Shown: positions 16,766 through 25,045, counted from the stretch's first letter. The stretch is DNA of 64,000 bases from Polynucleobacter sp. MG-6-Vaara-E2 (GCF_018687695.1 NZ_CP061303.1:1505847-1569846); one strand, 5' to 3'. The notes: a model not told the origin generated them from the letters alone. Made by a program: numbers and translations.

Positions 16766-18346
16766 ATGTTAGATAACAATATCAAAACCCAATTAAAAGC
16801 GTACTTCGAGAAAATCGTTGCACCGATCACGTTGACTGCCAGCCTAGATCAAGGGGATGCTTCAGCCCAAATGCTCGAACTCCTCAATGAAGTTGCGGAG
16901 CAATCCGACAAGATTACTGTTAAGACAGGTGGTCAGGCAAAAAATGTACCGAGCTTTACTGTCAGCAAAACCGGTGAGGATGCACGCATTACTTTTGCTG
17001 GCCTACCAATGGGCCATGAGATGACATCATTTATCTTGGCAATACTGCAAGCTAGTGGATATCCACCAAAAGTGGAAGAAGACATTATTGCGCGCATTCG
17101 CAAACTTGATGGCACATTCCGCTTTCAAACCTTTATTTCTTTGTCATGCCATAACTGCCCTGACGTTGTTCAAGCATTGAACTTGATGGCAGCCCTCAAT
17201 CCGAATGTTGAGCATGAAATGATTGATGGTGCTCTCTTCCAGAACTTGGTAGACCAATATCAGATCATGGCTGTGCCTACTGTCATTCTGAACGGTGAAG
17301 TGTTTGGTCAGGGCCGCATGGGCGTGGAAGAAATTATTGCCAAACTCGATACTGGTGGCGCTGAAGAAGAAGCGGCCAAGCTTAATGCCAAAGATGATTT
17401 CGATGTCTTAGTGATTGGCGGTGGCCCCGCAGGCTCTGCTGCAGCAATCTATGCTGCACGCAAAGGTATTCGTACTGGCATTGTTGCTGAACGCTTTGGT
17501 GGTCAAGTGATGGATACCTTAGGTATCGAAAACTTTATTTCCGTCTCCCATACAGAGGGTCCAAAACTCGTTCAGGCTCTAGAGCAGCATGTTAAGGACT
17601 ATGAAGTCGACATCATGAATTTGCAACGCGCAAACGCCTTACGCAAAACCGATGATGCGGTTGAAGTAGAGATGGCAAATGGCGCAGTATTAAAGAGCAA
17701 GTCCGTGATTATCAGTACCGGAGCCCGCTGGAGAGAAATGAATGTTCCTGGCGAACAAGAGTATCGCAATAAGGGGGTTGCTTACTGCCCTCACTGCGAT
17801 GGTCCGTTGTTCAAGGGTAAACGGGTTGCCGTGATTGGTGGTGGAAATTCGGGGGTTGAAGCAGCAATTGATTTGGCGGGAATCGTGAGCCATGTCACCC
17901 TCATTGAATTTGACAGTCAATTGCGTGCAGATGCAGTGCTACAGAAGAAGCTCTTTAGCCTTCCCAATGTTTCCGTAATCAAGAGTGCTTTGACAAAAGA
18001 AGTATTAGGCGATGGCAGCAAAGTGAATGGTCTGCGTTATGAAGATCGCACCACCAAAGCAGAGCACACCATTGAGCTCGAAGGCATCTTCGTGCAAATT
18101 GGTCTACTACCCAATACGGAATGGCTCAAAGGGGTTATTGATCTCTCTCCACGTGGCGAGATCTTGGTTGATGCCAAAGGTGAGACATCGATGCCTGGCG
18201 TATTTGCAGCAGGCGACTGCACAACAGTGCCTTACAAGCAGATCATTATTGCAATGGGCGAAGGTGCTAAAGCTTCGCTTGGGGCATTTGACTATTTAAT
18301 TCGTCATTCAGTTAGAGAAGAAGAGCCAAGCAAGATTGCCGCTTAA
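16766..18346 (+). CDS. ahpF: AhpF, alkyl hydroperoxide reductase flavoprotein subunit
   Basis: 526 aa. The N-terminal double thioredoxin-like domain has redox pair C128/C131 (SCHNCPDVV). The FAD domain has VIGGGPAGSAAAIYAAR at about 216-232, CPHCD active site C341/C344, NADH loop VIGGGNSGVEAA, and FAD-end motif GVFAAGDCTTVPYKQ. It moves electrons from NADH to AhpC. Separated from ahpC by 103 bp that include a short hairpin (CTCTCCGGAGAG), possibly an mRNA-processing or attenuation site between the more abundant ahpC and ahpF messages. Confidence 0.97.
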   Translation: MLDNNIKTQLKAYFEKIVAPITLTASLDQGDASAQMLELLNEVAEQSDKITVKTGGQAKNVPSFTVSKTGEDARITFAGLPMGHEMTSFILAILQASGYPPKVEEDIIARIRKLDGTFRFQTFISLSCHNCPDVVQALNLMAALNPNVEHEMIDGALFQNLVDQYQIMAVPTVILNGEVFGQGRMGVEEIIAKLDTGGAEEEAAKLNAKDDFDVLVIGGGPAGSAAAIYAARKGIRTGIVAERFGGQVMDTLGIENFISVSHTEGPKLVQALEQHVKDYEVDIMNLQRANALRKTDDAVEVEMANGAVLKSKSVIISTGARWREMNVPGEQEYRNKGVAYCPHCDGPLFKGKRVAVIGGGNSGVEAAIDLAGIVSHVTLIEFDSQLRADAVLQKKLFSLPNVSVIKSALTKEVLGDGSKVNGLRYEDRTTKAEHTIELEGIFVQIGLLPNTEWLKGVIDLSPRGEILVDAKGETSMPGVFAAGDCTTVPYKQIIIAMGEGAKASLGAFDYLIRHSVREEEPSKIAA

Positions 18347-18382
18347 TCATTGCGTCGATTCTTATAAATGCAGTGAAGCAAA

Positions 18383-18414
18383 CAAAAACCCCAGAGAAGC
18401 TTCTGGGGTTTTTG
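18383..18414. terminator. Bidirectional Rho-independent terminator between ahpF and cupin gene
   Basis: A 13-bp perfect stem (CAAAAACCCCAGA / TCTGGGGTTTTTG) with loop GAAGCT; runs of A and T on either side let it serve ahpF from the left and the convergent cupin gene from the right. Confidence 0.9.
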
Positions 18415-18434
18415 TTTCTAAGTAAGGCAAAGAC

Positions 18435-18923
18435 TTAGTTGAGCTTCTTCGGATTTCCAAAGCGAGGTGCATCTTTGTAAACCGGAGTAGTACTTACTGG
18501 GCCCATACCAATAATCTGAATTTCTGTTGGGCCTTTGATGGCACCATCAAAATGCACTACGCCAGCTGGATGAAACATCATGCTACCCGCTGGTAATCCA
18601 AAAGTAGTTGCAGGATCCCAACTCGCATCTGTACCCGCATACCAAGTACCCTTAATGACAGTAACAAAACGATCTTGAGTATGAGAGTGGGGTGAGCTCA
18701 TGATGCCTTCTGGAAAGATATTGCGAACGACATACATTCCAGGTTTATTTGGGTCGCCATACAAAACGGCTGTTTTTACTCCCGCAGGCGCATCACCCCA
18801 AACCACTTGATCAGGCTTAACAATTACGAAATCTTTAGGCGTAGCTTGTGCAAAAATATTGAAAGATGCGATTGCCAAAATTGAACCAATTAAAAACTGC
18901 GTTACAAAAGAATGTTGTTTCAT
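18435..18923 (-). CDS. Secreted cupin-domain protein
   Basis: 162 aa with a signal peptide (cleavage near FNIFA-QA). A single cupin barrel: motif 1 around SSPHSHTQDRFVTVIKG supplies two histidines and a downstream acidic/basic residue, and motif 2 is FHPAGVVHFDG. A small periplasmic metal-binding cupin of DUF4437-like character; reaction unknown. Runs convergent to ahpF across a shared terminator. The 90-bp spacer to the DUF3833 gene upstream suggests an independent promoter. Confidence 0.8.
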   Translation of the reverse strand: MKQHSFVTQFLIGSILAIASFNIFAQATPKDFVIVKPDQVVWGDAPAGVKTAVLYGDPNKPGMYVVRNIFPEGIMSSPHSHTQDRFVTVIKGTWYAGTDASWDPATTFGLPAGSMMFHPAGVVHFDGAIKGPTEIQIIGMGPVSTTPVYKDAPRFGNPKKLN

Positions 18924-19010
18924 CTATGTCTCCAAAATAGGATTTATTTAATCTTTATGCCCAGAAGAAATCTAGCATGTACATAAACTAAACACTCTCA
19001 GGGAATACGC

Positions 19011-19559
19011 CTAGCGTTTATAGAAGCTCAATGTCACTTCACCTAAATTGATACCAAACTTACTCATTTGAGCTTTATTAATCATCACTTTGGGTGTAAC
19101 GAGATACATCCAGTCATCAAATTGAACGTGATAAATCGTGCCATCTACTGGTAGGGCTAAGGTATAAGCCCAATTCAGAGCATTACCAGCAGAAGAGCCG
19201 TTTGCTTCCCCAACAACATCATCGGCCTTACCAATATATTTACCTGGCGATACCTCGGTTAATGTCCAAACGCGTTTTTGCTTTGTGCCATCTGAATAGT
19301 CAAAACTTTCATCCAAGGTGCCCACCTTTTTTCCATCAACCACCCGCCAATTAGCTTGAATCAGGACGGTAAAGCGCTTTACCACTACCCCACTACGATC
19401 CGTAAAGATCCCATAAGCATCAATCGTGCCGGCAAAATACTCACTTAGGTCTAGCGTAGGCTTTTCGTTTGAGTATTGGGAAATTTTAGGGCCGGCACAA
19501 CCCAATAAAAATGATGTGCAGAAGATCAGTACGGCGAATTTATGAGTGATATTTTTCAT
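19011..19559 (-). CDS. DUF3833 family lipoprotein
   Basis: 182 aa lipoprotein with lipobox LLGC (cysteine at about 21). The body matches DUF3833: LDLSEYFAGTIDAYGIFTD, then RVWTLTEVSPGKYIGKADDVVG and a C-terminal DDWMYLV segment. Function is unknown. In many proteobacteria DUF3833 travels with photolyase, DUF2256, DUF2805 and chalcone-isomerase-like genes in light/singlet-oxygen responsive clusters, exactly the company it keeps here. The ATG shares one base with the upstream stop (TAATG), showing coupling to the chalcone-isomerase-like gene. Confidence 0.85.
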   Translation of the reverse strand: MKNITHKFAVLIFCTSFLLGCAGPKISQYSNEKPTLDLSEYFAGTIDAYGIFTDRSGVVVKRFTVLIQANWRVVDGKKVGTLDESFDYSDGTKQKRVWTLTEVSPGKYIGKADDVVGEANGSSAGNALNWAYTLALPVDGTIYHVQFDDWMYLVTPKVMINKAQMSKFGINLGEVTLSFYKR

Positions 19560-20113
19560 TAATTACAAGTCTCTTGAAAAAGGGGTGGCGGACAATTTTG
19601 ACCGAGTAATTGCTCACGCAGTTTTGGAGCGCTTGTTTTTTGATCTAACCAGATACCAAAAAAAGCTTTTGGAAAATCAGCCCCAGGAATCTGCGCAAGT
19701 GGCTTGCCTTCAAAATAGAATGTGGTGCCCTGCTTTGGAATATAGATTGCAGTAATGTTTTGGCCAGATTCCACATTCGGTAAAAACGTGGCTAACTGCT
19801 TGCCCCAGCCCTGAGCCTGAGCATCTGGCACTCCCAGTTTTTTCATCTCCTCAGTAGTTCTATTGGCAATTGAATTGCCGCTAAATGATTTTTGGTAACG
19901 TAAATCCAGGGCAAACTCTGGAGAATGATGAATAGCGCTACGATACAAGGTGGCATCATAGACATGCAACCCCCACCAAGTTAACTTACCACTTCCTTGA
20001 ACTTTGGCAGGATTTAAAGCCTCATTAATATATTCTGGTTCGCGGGCATAGACCAAGGAACACATCAAACAAGTAGCAGCGATCAACCTTATGAATAAGA
20101 ATTGAATTTTCAT
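19559..20113 (-). CDS. Chalcone-isomerase-like family protein, exported
   Basis: 184 aa from ATG at 20113; a TTG one codon earlier is in frame but needless. Signal peptide to about LVYA-RE. The chalcone-isomerase-like fold region is seen in VQGSGKLTWWGLHVYDATLY and PKQGTTFYFEGKPL...FPKAFFGIWLD. Bacterial members are periplasmic, not flavonoid enzymes, and their ligand may be a fatty acid or an oxidised lipid; that is inference. Middle gene of a three-gene minus-strand operon with DCC and DUF3833. Confidence 0.82.
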   Translation of the reverse strand: MKIQFLFIRLIAATCLMCSLVYAREPEYINEALNPAKVQGSGKLTWWGLHVYDATLYRSAIHHSPEFALDLRYQKSFSGNSIANRTTEEMKKLGVPDAQAQGWGKQLATFLPNVESGQNITAIYIPKQGTTFYFEGKPLAQIPGADFPKAFFGIWLDQKTSAPKLREQLLGQNCPPPLFQETCN

Positions 20114-20116
20114 CAA

Positions 20117-20536
20117 TCAACCTACCTTGTTCTTAATCTTATGTATGGCCTGCACCAAGCGCAATGCGCCTGGCCCCAGCACTCTTGAAATCGCATGGCG
20201 ATTTTTTGCAAAGAACTGATACCCCAATCTTAATGGTAGCTGCACGACTTTTCTAGAAAATAGCCATGCCAAAAATGGCAAGTTGGCCCTGCGATACGCT
20301 TCCGGAAAAACTACCGCACCATGAATTAATTTGCCATCAGCATATTGGCCATACATAGCAGCTAGTGCTTGCTCGCATGACACGCCTACTTTTGCAGGAT
20401 CGTAACGATCTGAGTTGATATCAATAAAATCAAGTAACCCCGCTTGATTGCGACCAGAAAGAAATAAGATCTCCGCCTGGCACAAAGGACATGCACCATC
20501 ATAAAACAAGGTCAGTTTCTGTAAATCGTTACTCAT
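20117..20536 (-). CDS. DCC-family thiol-disulfide oxidoreductase (DUF393)
   Basis: 139 aa from ATG at 20536. The family signature FYDGACPLC gives the CXXC pair near the N-terminus. The remainder (ALAAMYGQYADGKLIHGAVVF; VVQLPLRLGYQFFAKNR) is typical of DUF393, a thioredoxin-like group. First gene of the DCC-chalcone-isomerase-like-DUF3833 operon. A TTG 24 nt upstream is an alternative start but would lie inside the conserved 29-bp promoter element. There is no Shine-Dalgarno, and the element ends only 4 nt before the ATG, so a leaderless message is possible. Confidence 0.85.
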   Translation of the reverse strand: MSNDLQKLTLFYDGACPLCQAEILFLSGRNQAGLLDFIDINSDRYDPAKVGVSCEQALAAMYGQYADGKLIHGAVVFPEAYRRANLPFLAWLFSRKVVQLPLRLGYQFFAKNRHAISRVLGPGALRLVQAIHKIKNKVG

Positions 20537-20540
20537 CAAG

Positions 20541-20569
20541 CAAGTGTAAGACTTATTCAATAAACTGGC
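20541..20569. promoter_or_regulatory. Shared 29-bp bidirectional element, copy 1
   Basis: The plus strand begins CAAGTGTAAGACTTATT and ends CAATAAACTGGC. It matches the copy at 23283-23311 in 27 of 29 positions. It contains the odd palindrome TAAGACTTA and the dyad TTATT-Y-AATAA. It ends 4 nt before the ATG of the DCC gene (minus) and 28 nt before the TTG of the SDR gene (plus), the same distances as in copy 2. No match to a standard sigma-70 promoter is clear. Confidence 0.75.
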
Positions 20570-20597
20570 TGACAGTACAACCGCCTATAAAGACCTC

Positions 20598-21293
20598 TTG
20601 AAAATCCTCCCAACCCCTTTTCGCGCCCTAGTGATTGGCTCTTCTGGCACCATTGGCTCTGCTTTTATGGAGCTTCTCACAAATAACCCCAATTGCTCAG
20701 GAGTTGAGGGAATTCATCGCCACTCTATACATGCCCTGAACTATCAAAATCCATCATCCATTGAAGCCTGCGCAAATGCGCTTGCCGCTGAAGGACCATT
20801 TCAGCTCATTATTAATACGATTGGGGTCTTACATAGCGCTGATTGGATGCCAGAGAAAAAGTTGGATGATCTCAATGCTGAACAATTAATAGAGCTCATG
20901 AAAATGAATGCAATTGGTCCAGCACTCACGATTCGATCTTTTTCTAAACTACTCGATCCTAAAAATAGCATCATGGTTACCCTATCAGCCAAAGTGGGTA
21001 GCATTGAAGATAACCGTCTTGGTGGCTGGTACAGTTATCGCGCATCTAAAGCTGCACTCAACATGCTCATCAAAACAGCTTCAATTGAACTTGGTCGCAC
21101 GAAACCCAATGCTGCTCTGATTGCCATGCATCCCGGTACAGTCAACTCTAGACTCTCTAAGCCATTTCGTGGGGAGCAGATAGGAAGACCTGCACAAGAA
21201 GCGGTAGCGGATATGTTTCAGGTGATTGAAAATCTTCGGGTAGGAGATTCTGGAAGTTTTCTAACTTACTCAGGCGAAAAATTACCCTGGTAA
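20598..21293 (+). CDS. Short-chain dehydrogenase/reductase
   Basis: 231 aa, starting at TTG 20598 (MKILPTPFRALVIG). No in-frame ATG precedes the nucleotide loop. Rossmann loop IGSSGTIGSAF (about 14-24), NTIGVLHSA segment, and catalytic YRASKAALN (Tyr-x-x-x-Lys). An SDR of this type (C-factor-like) is a usual member of photolyase/DUF2256 clusters; its substrate is unknown. It is divergent from the DCC operon across copy 1 of the 29-bp element and convergent with DUF2256. Confidence 0.85.
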   Translation: MKILPTPFRALVIGSSGTIGSAFMELLTNNPNCSGVEGIHRHSIHALNYQNPSSIEACANALAAEGPFQLIINTIGVLHSADWMPEKKLDDLNAEQLIELMKMNAIGPALTIRSFSKLLDPKNSIMVTLSAKVGSIEDNRLGGWYSYRASKAALNMLIKTASIELGRTKPNAALIAMHPGTVNSRLSKPFRGEQIGRPAQEAVADMFQVIENLRVGDSGSFLTYSGEKLPW

Positions 21294-21306
21294 TTTCATT
21301 TCTAGA

Positions 21307-21468
21307 TTAAGACTGATCTTTGGGCGCCTTTTTTCGACAAGCATCAGAACAATACTTAATCATTTCCCAATTTTTTGCCCATGACTTTCTCCAAGTCATT
21401 TCTTTTTTGCAAACAACGCATGTTTTACTCGGTAGATAGCTCTTATTACCCTTGAATGTGCTACTCAT
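21307..21468 (-). CDS. DUF2256 zinc-ribbon-like small protein
   Basis: 53 aa, read on the minus strand from ATG 21468 to TAA 21307. The sequence includes LPSKTCVVCKKEMTWRKSW and WEMIKYCSDACRKK, giving four cysteines (C17, C20, C41, C45) as CXXC and CXXXC: a small zinc ribbon. This matches DUF2256, which is nearly always encoded beside cryptochrome/photolyase-related genes. It starts 8 nt after the photolyase stop; AGGAT overlapping that stop serves as ribosome-binding site. Role unknown. Confidence 0.9.
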   Translation of the reverse strand: MSSTFKGNKSYLPSKTCVVCKKEMTWRKSWAKNWEMIKYCSDACRKKAPKDQS

Positions 21469-21476
21469 CTGCAATC

Positions 21477-23012
21477 CTAAAGATCATCTAAGTGAGCAAG
21501 TACGTGCTGAGCATGTTGCACAATCAATTTTTGATCATCATCGCTAATTCTTTTGAGATTCGCCGTCATTAAACGCGTACGTGGACTAGCATCAAATTGA
21601 GCGCGATGCTTAATTAAAAAATTCCAATACAAAGTAGTAACTGGGCAGGCAGTTTCACCAAAGCGAACGTCAGGTTTGTATTTACAGGAATCACAGTAAT
21701 TGCTCATGCGCTTAATGTACGCCCCGCTAGCGATGTAAGGCTTACTGGTAAAGCGGCCGCCATTAGCAAATAAAGCCATGCCCGCCGTATTAGGCAGCTC
21801 CACCCATTCAATGGCATCTACATAAACCGCCAAATACCAATCACAGACAGCTGAAGGCAGAATTTCTGCCAGTAAAGCAAAGTTACCGGTGACCATTAAA
21901 CGTTGAATGTGATGAGCATATCCATACTTCATGGTCTGGCCAATGGCATCTTTCATGCAGGCCATATTGGTTTTTCCGCTCCAATACCATTTTGGCAAAG
22001 CCCTTTGATGCTCGTAATAGTTATCCTGAGCCATCTTAGGCATATCTAAGTAATACATGCCCCTGACAAACTCTCGCCAGCCTAAAATTTGACGAATAAA
22101 GCCTTCAACAGTTGATAAATCTAAGGAGTATTTTTTCCAAGCATCGATAACCGCTGCAATCACCTCGCGAGGATTGAGCAATTTAAGATTAAGAGAGCTC
22201 GAAAGTATGGAGTGCCAGCCATATGGTGTATCAGTCCACATTGCATCTTGATAAACACCAAAGTTACGCAAGCGATACTCAACAAAATAATGTAATGCCT
22301 CTAATGCTTGATCACGAGTGACCGGCCAACGAAACGCCTCTAATGATCCCGGGTGTTTAGCGTACGTCTGGCTTACATAAGCAATGACTTCTTGCGTGAC
22401 TGCATCAGGCTCAAACAACACAGGATCATCAATGATGCCAGGACCCTTTTTAGGATATGGCTTGCGATTATCTTGATCAAAATTCCACTGACCACCCTCG
22501 GGATTACCGTCTGCATCAACCAAAATCTGATGGGTCTTGCGCATCAAGCGGTAAAAATACTCAAGACGTAACTCTTTTTTCCCGGATGCCCAATCGAGAA
22601 ACTCTTGATGCGAGCAATAAAAGTGATCGTCATCACGCATATCCAACTGCAGCTGAAGCTCTTTAGCCAAGCCCTCAATCTCTTGTTTTAGGCGCCACTC
22701 TCCTGGCTCAAGACAAATTAAGTGAGTAATGTTGTCTTTTTGAATCTTTTCTTTGAGGGCCTCAACGATTGATAAGGAGGTGTTTTGAATATAAGTGATT
22801 GGGTAATTTAAATCGCGCAAGGACTGGGCAAAATGTCGCATGGCCGAGAGAAATAGAGCGATCTTGGCTTGATGCGACCACACATACTGAGCCTCATGCT
22901 TAGACTCCACCATGAGAACTTCATCTGTCTGAACATTAAAGTCTTTTAGTGCCGCGCTCTTGAGATCTAGCTGATCCCCCAAAATAAGAACCAGTCTTTT
23001 AGAAGATTTCAT
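21477..23012 (-). CDS. Fe-S cryptochrome/(6-4) photolyase-like protein (PhrB/CryPro class)
   Basis: 511 aa. N-terminal photolyase alpha/beta domain (RLVLILGDQLDLKSAAL, typical of the FeS-BCP class) followed by the helical FAD domain (RQILGWREFVRGMYY; LPNTAGMALFANGGRFTSKP). Four cysteines, C352, C440, C443 and C456, have the same spacing as the [4Fe-4S] ligands reported for Agrobacterium PhrB. Members repair (6-4) photoproducts or sense blue light. The start overlaps the DUF2805 stop by 4 nt, and DUF2256 follows, giving a three-gene operon driven from copy 2 of the 29-bp element. Confidence 0.94.
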   Translation of the reverse strand: MKSSKRLVLILGDQLDLKSAALKDFNVQTDEVLMVESKHEAQYVWSHQAKIALFLSAMRHFAQSLRDLNYPITYIQNTSLSIVEALKEKIQKDNITHLICLEPGEWRLKQEIEGLAKELQLQLDMRDDDHFYCSHQEFLDWASGKKELRLEYFYRLMRKTHQILVDADGNPEGGQWNFDQDNRKPYPKKGPGIIDDPVLFEPDAVTQEVIAYVSQTYAKHPGSLEAFRWPVTRDQALEALHYFVEYRLRNFGVYQDAMWTDTPYGWHSILSSSLNLKLLNPREVIAAVIDAWKKYSLDLSTVEGFIRQILGWREFVRGMYYLDMPKMAQDNYYEHQRALPKWYWSGKTNMACMKDAIGQTMKYGYAHHIQRLMVTGNFALLAEILPSAVCDWYLAVYVDAIEWVELPNTAGMALFANGGRFTSKPYIASGAYIKRMSNYCDSCKYKPDVRFGETACPVTTLYWNFLIKHRAQFDASPRTRLMTANLKRISDDDQKLIVQHAQHVLAHLDDL

Positions 23013-23278
23013 TTGTGTTTATATTGGGTTGAGCAATAAGCGCGGTCGACTAACTTACTTCTTAAAGCGACGTGTTTTGTTGCTCTGCCAGTCACGCGTT
23101 TACGCCATAACTCAAACGAACCTCTTTTGAGCTCGTGCCTCATTAATTGGATGACTTGAGACTCTGATAAGCCAAACGACTGCTCGATTGCATCAAATGG
23201 AGTGCGATCTTCCCAAGCCATTTCAATTAGGCGGGAAATATCGGATTCAGAAAGTGTTTTTGGAGAGAATCTTGGCAC
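23009..23278 (-). CDS. DUF2805 (TIGR03643) family protein
   Basis: 89 aa from GTG 23278 (MPRFSPKTLSESDISRLIEMA). The family core is visible: MAWEDRTPFDAIEQSFGLSE with a helix-turn-helix-like stretch, then RHELKRGSFELWRKRVTGR. It is short, basic in its second half, and of unknown function; a DNA-binding role is plausible but unproven. DUF2805 is a standard neighbour of Fe-S photolyases. It precedes the photolyase gene with a 4-nt overlap. No Shine-Dalgarno; the regulatory element ends 4 nt before the GTG. Confidence 0.85.
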   Translation of the reverse strand: MPRFSPKTLSESDISRLIEMAWEDRTPFDAIEQSFGLSESQVIQLMRHELKRGSFELWRKRVTGRATKHVALRSKLVDRAYCSTQYKHK

Positions 23279-23282
23279 AGTG

Positions 23283-23311
23283 CAAGTTTAAGACTTATTT
23301 AATAAACTGGC
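23283..23311. promoter_or_regulatory. Shared 29-bp bidirectional element, copy 2
   Basis: The plus strand begins CAAGTTTAAGACTTATT and ends TAATAAACTGGC. It differs from copy 1 at only two positions, while flanking sequence shows no similarity. It lies 4 nt from the GTG of DUF2805 (minus) and 28 nt from the ATG of the HNH gene (plus). Confidence 0.75.
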
Positions 23312-23339
23312 ATGGCACCCTATCAAACGCCAAATACCA

Positions 23340-23684
23340 ATGATTGGAAAAATTCGACAAAAACTGATTTCTTTAGAGCCTAAGCTAATACCTAAGGCTC
23401 AAGAAGTTATCTGCCCTATTTGTGATCGTCCTATCCCAGAATCCCAAAAAGATGCGCATCATCTTGTGCCGAAATCTAAGGGCGGCAAAACAACGGAGTA
23501 TCTACACCGTATTTGCCATCGTCAAATTCATGCACTATTTACCGAGACTGAGCTAGCCACCCATCTTCATACCGCGTCAGCACTTCAAGAGCATCCAGAA
23601 ATGCAACGTTTTATTCAGTGGGTTAAATCTAAGCCTGACCACTTCTTTGAAAAAACCCGCAAGAGTGCACGCATTAAAGCGTAG
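23340..23684 (+). CDS. HNH endonuclease domain protein
   Basis: 114 aa. A CXXC pair (CPICDRPIP) followed by DAHHLVPKSKGGKT and HRICHRQIHALF gives the HNH zinc-finger nuclease core: the catalytic HH, then the H of RQIH as metal ligand. A stand-alone small HNH protein; whether it nicks DNA is unknown. It is divergent from the DUF2805-photolyase-DUF2256 operon and shares its regulatory element, so it may be part of the same light/oxidation response. No strong ribosome-binding site. Confidence 0.85.
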   Translation: MIGKIRQKLISLEPKLIPKAQEVICPICDRPIPESQKDAHHLVPKSKGGKTTEYLHRICHRQIHALFTETELATHLHTASALQEHPEMQRFIQWVKSKPDHFFEKTRKSARIKA

Positions 23685-23741
23685 ACTTGCAGAAGATAAA
23701 ATTAATAAAAAATTCATTAGAGACAAATATAGAAAGACCTC

Positions 23742-24503
23742 ATGACTCAAGCAAATCAAAAAGTAGCACTCGTTACCGGTGCTGGCGTTGGAATTGGCAG
23801 AGCAGCAGCCAAGGCACTCTTAAAAGGTGGCTATAAAGTTGTACTCACAGGGCGCAATCTTGATAAGCTAGAAAAAGCGATTGTGGATATTGGCGGTACA
23901 GCAGAAAATTGCTTAGCAGTTACGTGTGATGTCGGCAAGCCAGATCAAGTCAAGAAGCTCTTTGCAGCTCTTAAGGACAAATTTGGGCGTATTGACGTGC
24001 TCTTTAATAATGCTGGCATTGGCGCCCCTGCTATCCCCATGGAAGAGCTCACTTACGAACAGTGGATGAATGTCGTCAATGCGAATTTATGCGGAGCATT
24101 TTTATGCTCTCAAGAGGCAATCCGCATGATGAAGGCACAATCACCTCAGGGTGGTCGCATTATTAATAACGGCTCAATATCTGCTCATGCCCCAAGACCG
24201 ATGTCTGCGCCGTATACCAGCACTAAACATGCAATAACTGGCTTAACTAAAACGATTGCCCTAGATGGCAGACCATTTAATATTGCTTGTGGACAAATTG
24301 ACATTGGCAATGCTGCTACAGAAATGACTGAACGTATGGCCGCTGGCATTATTCAGGCAGACCACTCCATCAAAGTGGAGCCACGCATGGATGTTGATCA
24401 TGTAGGTGAAGCAGTATTACATATGGCCCAACTGCCCCTAGAGAGCAATATTTTGAATATGACCATTATGGCAACGAATATGCCCTTTGTTGGTCGCGGC
24501 TAA
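23742..24503 (+). CDS. Short-chain dehydrogenase/reductase
   Basis: 253 aa classical SDR: nucleotide loop TGAGVGIGRAAA, NNAG motif in LFNNAGIG, active-site NGSISAH and YTSTKHA (Ser, Tyr, Lys). Gap of 57 nt after the HNH gene on the same strand; possibly co-transcribed. Substrate unknown. The following 137 bp to the VOC gene hold no gene, only a short palindrome (GGTGGATCCACC). Confidence 0.9.
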   Translation: MTQANQKVALVTGAGVGIGRAAAKALLKGGYKVVLTGRNLDKLEKAIVDIGGTAENCLAVTCDVGKPDQVKKLFAALKDKFGRIDVLFNNAGIGAPAIPMEELTYEQWMNVVNANLCGAFLCSQEAIRMMKAQSPQGGRIINNGSISAHAPRPMSAPYTSTKHAITGLTKTIALDGRPFNIACGQIDIGNAATEMTERMAAGIIQADHSIKVEPRMDVDHVGEAVLHMAQLPLESNILNMTIMATNMPFVGRG

Positions 24504-24640
24504 TCAAATGGAATACGCTGCTTCAGAATAGCTTTTCCACCTGCGGATCGATTGGTGGATCCACCATGCATTTGCGAACCAAAAACAAAAAACATCGCCA
24601 TTTCTGGAGAGAGTTTAAATCTGCATCAGAAATGAATAAA

Positions 24641-25036
24641 TTACAAAATAATCTCGCTGATCTCAATAAGATTCTGATCCGGATCACGAACATAGACTGA
24701 ATTGATCTTGGATGTCGCGCCGGTTCGTACCACTGGACCTTCAATAATTGGCCACTGGGCTTTTGCCAATTGCTCAACCACCTCATTTAAAGGTCGGTCA
24801 GCAATGAAACAAAGGTCTAGTGAGCCAGGTGTTGGTATAGCTGCTTTCGGCTCAAACTCTTTGCCTTTGATGTGTAGGTTGATTTTTTGATTGCCGAACT
24901 TAAAGGCTTTACGCTCAACTGGCGGAGTACCGCCGATAAATGACTCAAGCTTCATGCCTAGCACTCTTGTATAGAAGTCAACACAGGCTGCCTCATTGGC
25001 GGTAGTAGGTACTAAATGATCCAAATGGTCGATCAT
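24641..25036 (-). CDS. VOC-family (glyoxalase/dioxygenase-fold) protein
   Basis: 131 aa with two beta-alpha-beta-beta-beta modules: MIDHLDHLVPTTANEAACVDFYTRVLG and the closing DPDQNLIEISE, whose glutamate is a usual metal ligand with the N-terminal histidine (H4 or H7). Resembles small lactoylglutathione-lyase-like or virulence-type VOC proteins; no substrate assigned. Last gene of the CoA-transferase, HMG-CoA-lyase-type, VOC operon (9-nt gaps). Confidence 0.88.
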   Translation of the reverse strand: MIDHLDHLVPTTANEAACVDFYTRVLGMKLESFIGGTPPVERKAFKFGNQKINLHIKGKEFEPKAAIPTPGSLDLCFIADRPLNEVVEQLAKAQWPIIEGPVVRTGATSKINSVYVRDPDQNLIEISEIIL

Positions 25037-25045
25037 ATGTTTACC

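Noticed and set aside
20590..20600. CTATAAAG before the SDR gene considered as a sigma-70 -10 box
   Set aside because: It lies within a few bases of the start codon and has no matching -35 region at proper distance.
23340..23684. HNH gene considered as a CRISPR or restriction component
   Set aside because: No cas genes, repeats or methyltransferase nearby; it is a lone small HNH protein tied to the photolyase promoter.
24523..24786. Minus-strand frame overlapping the VOC gene
   Set aside because: The VOC protein is clearly coding in another frame there.
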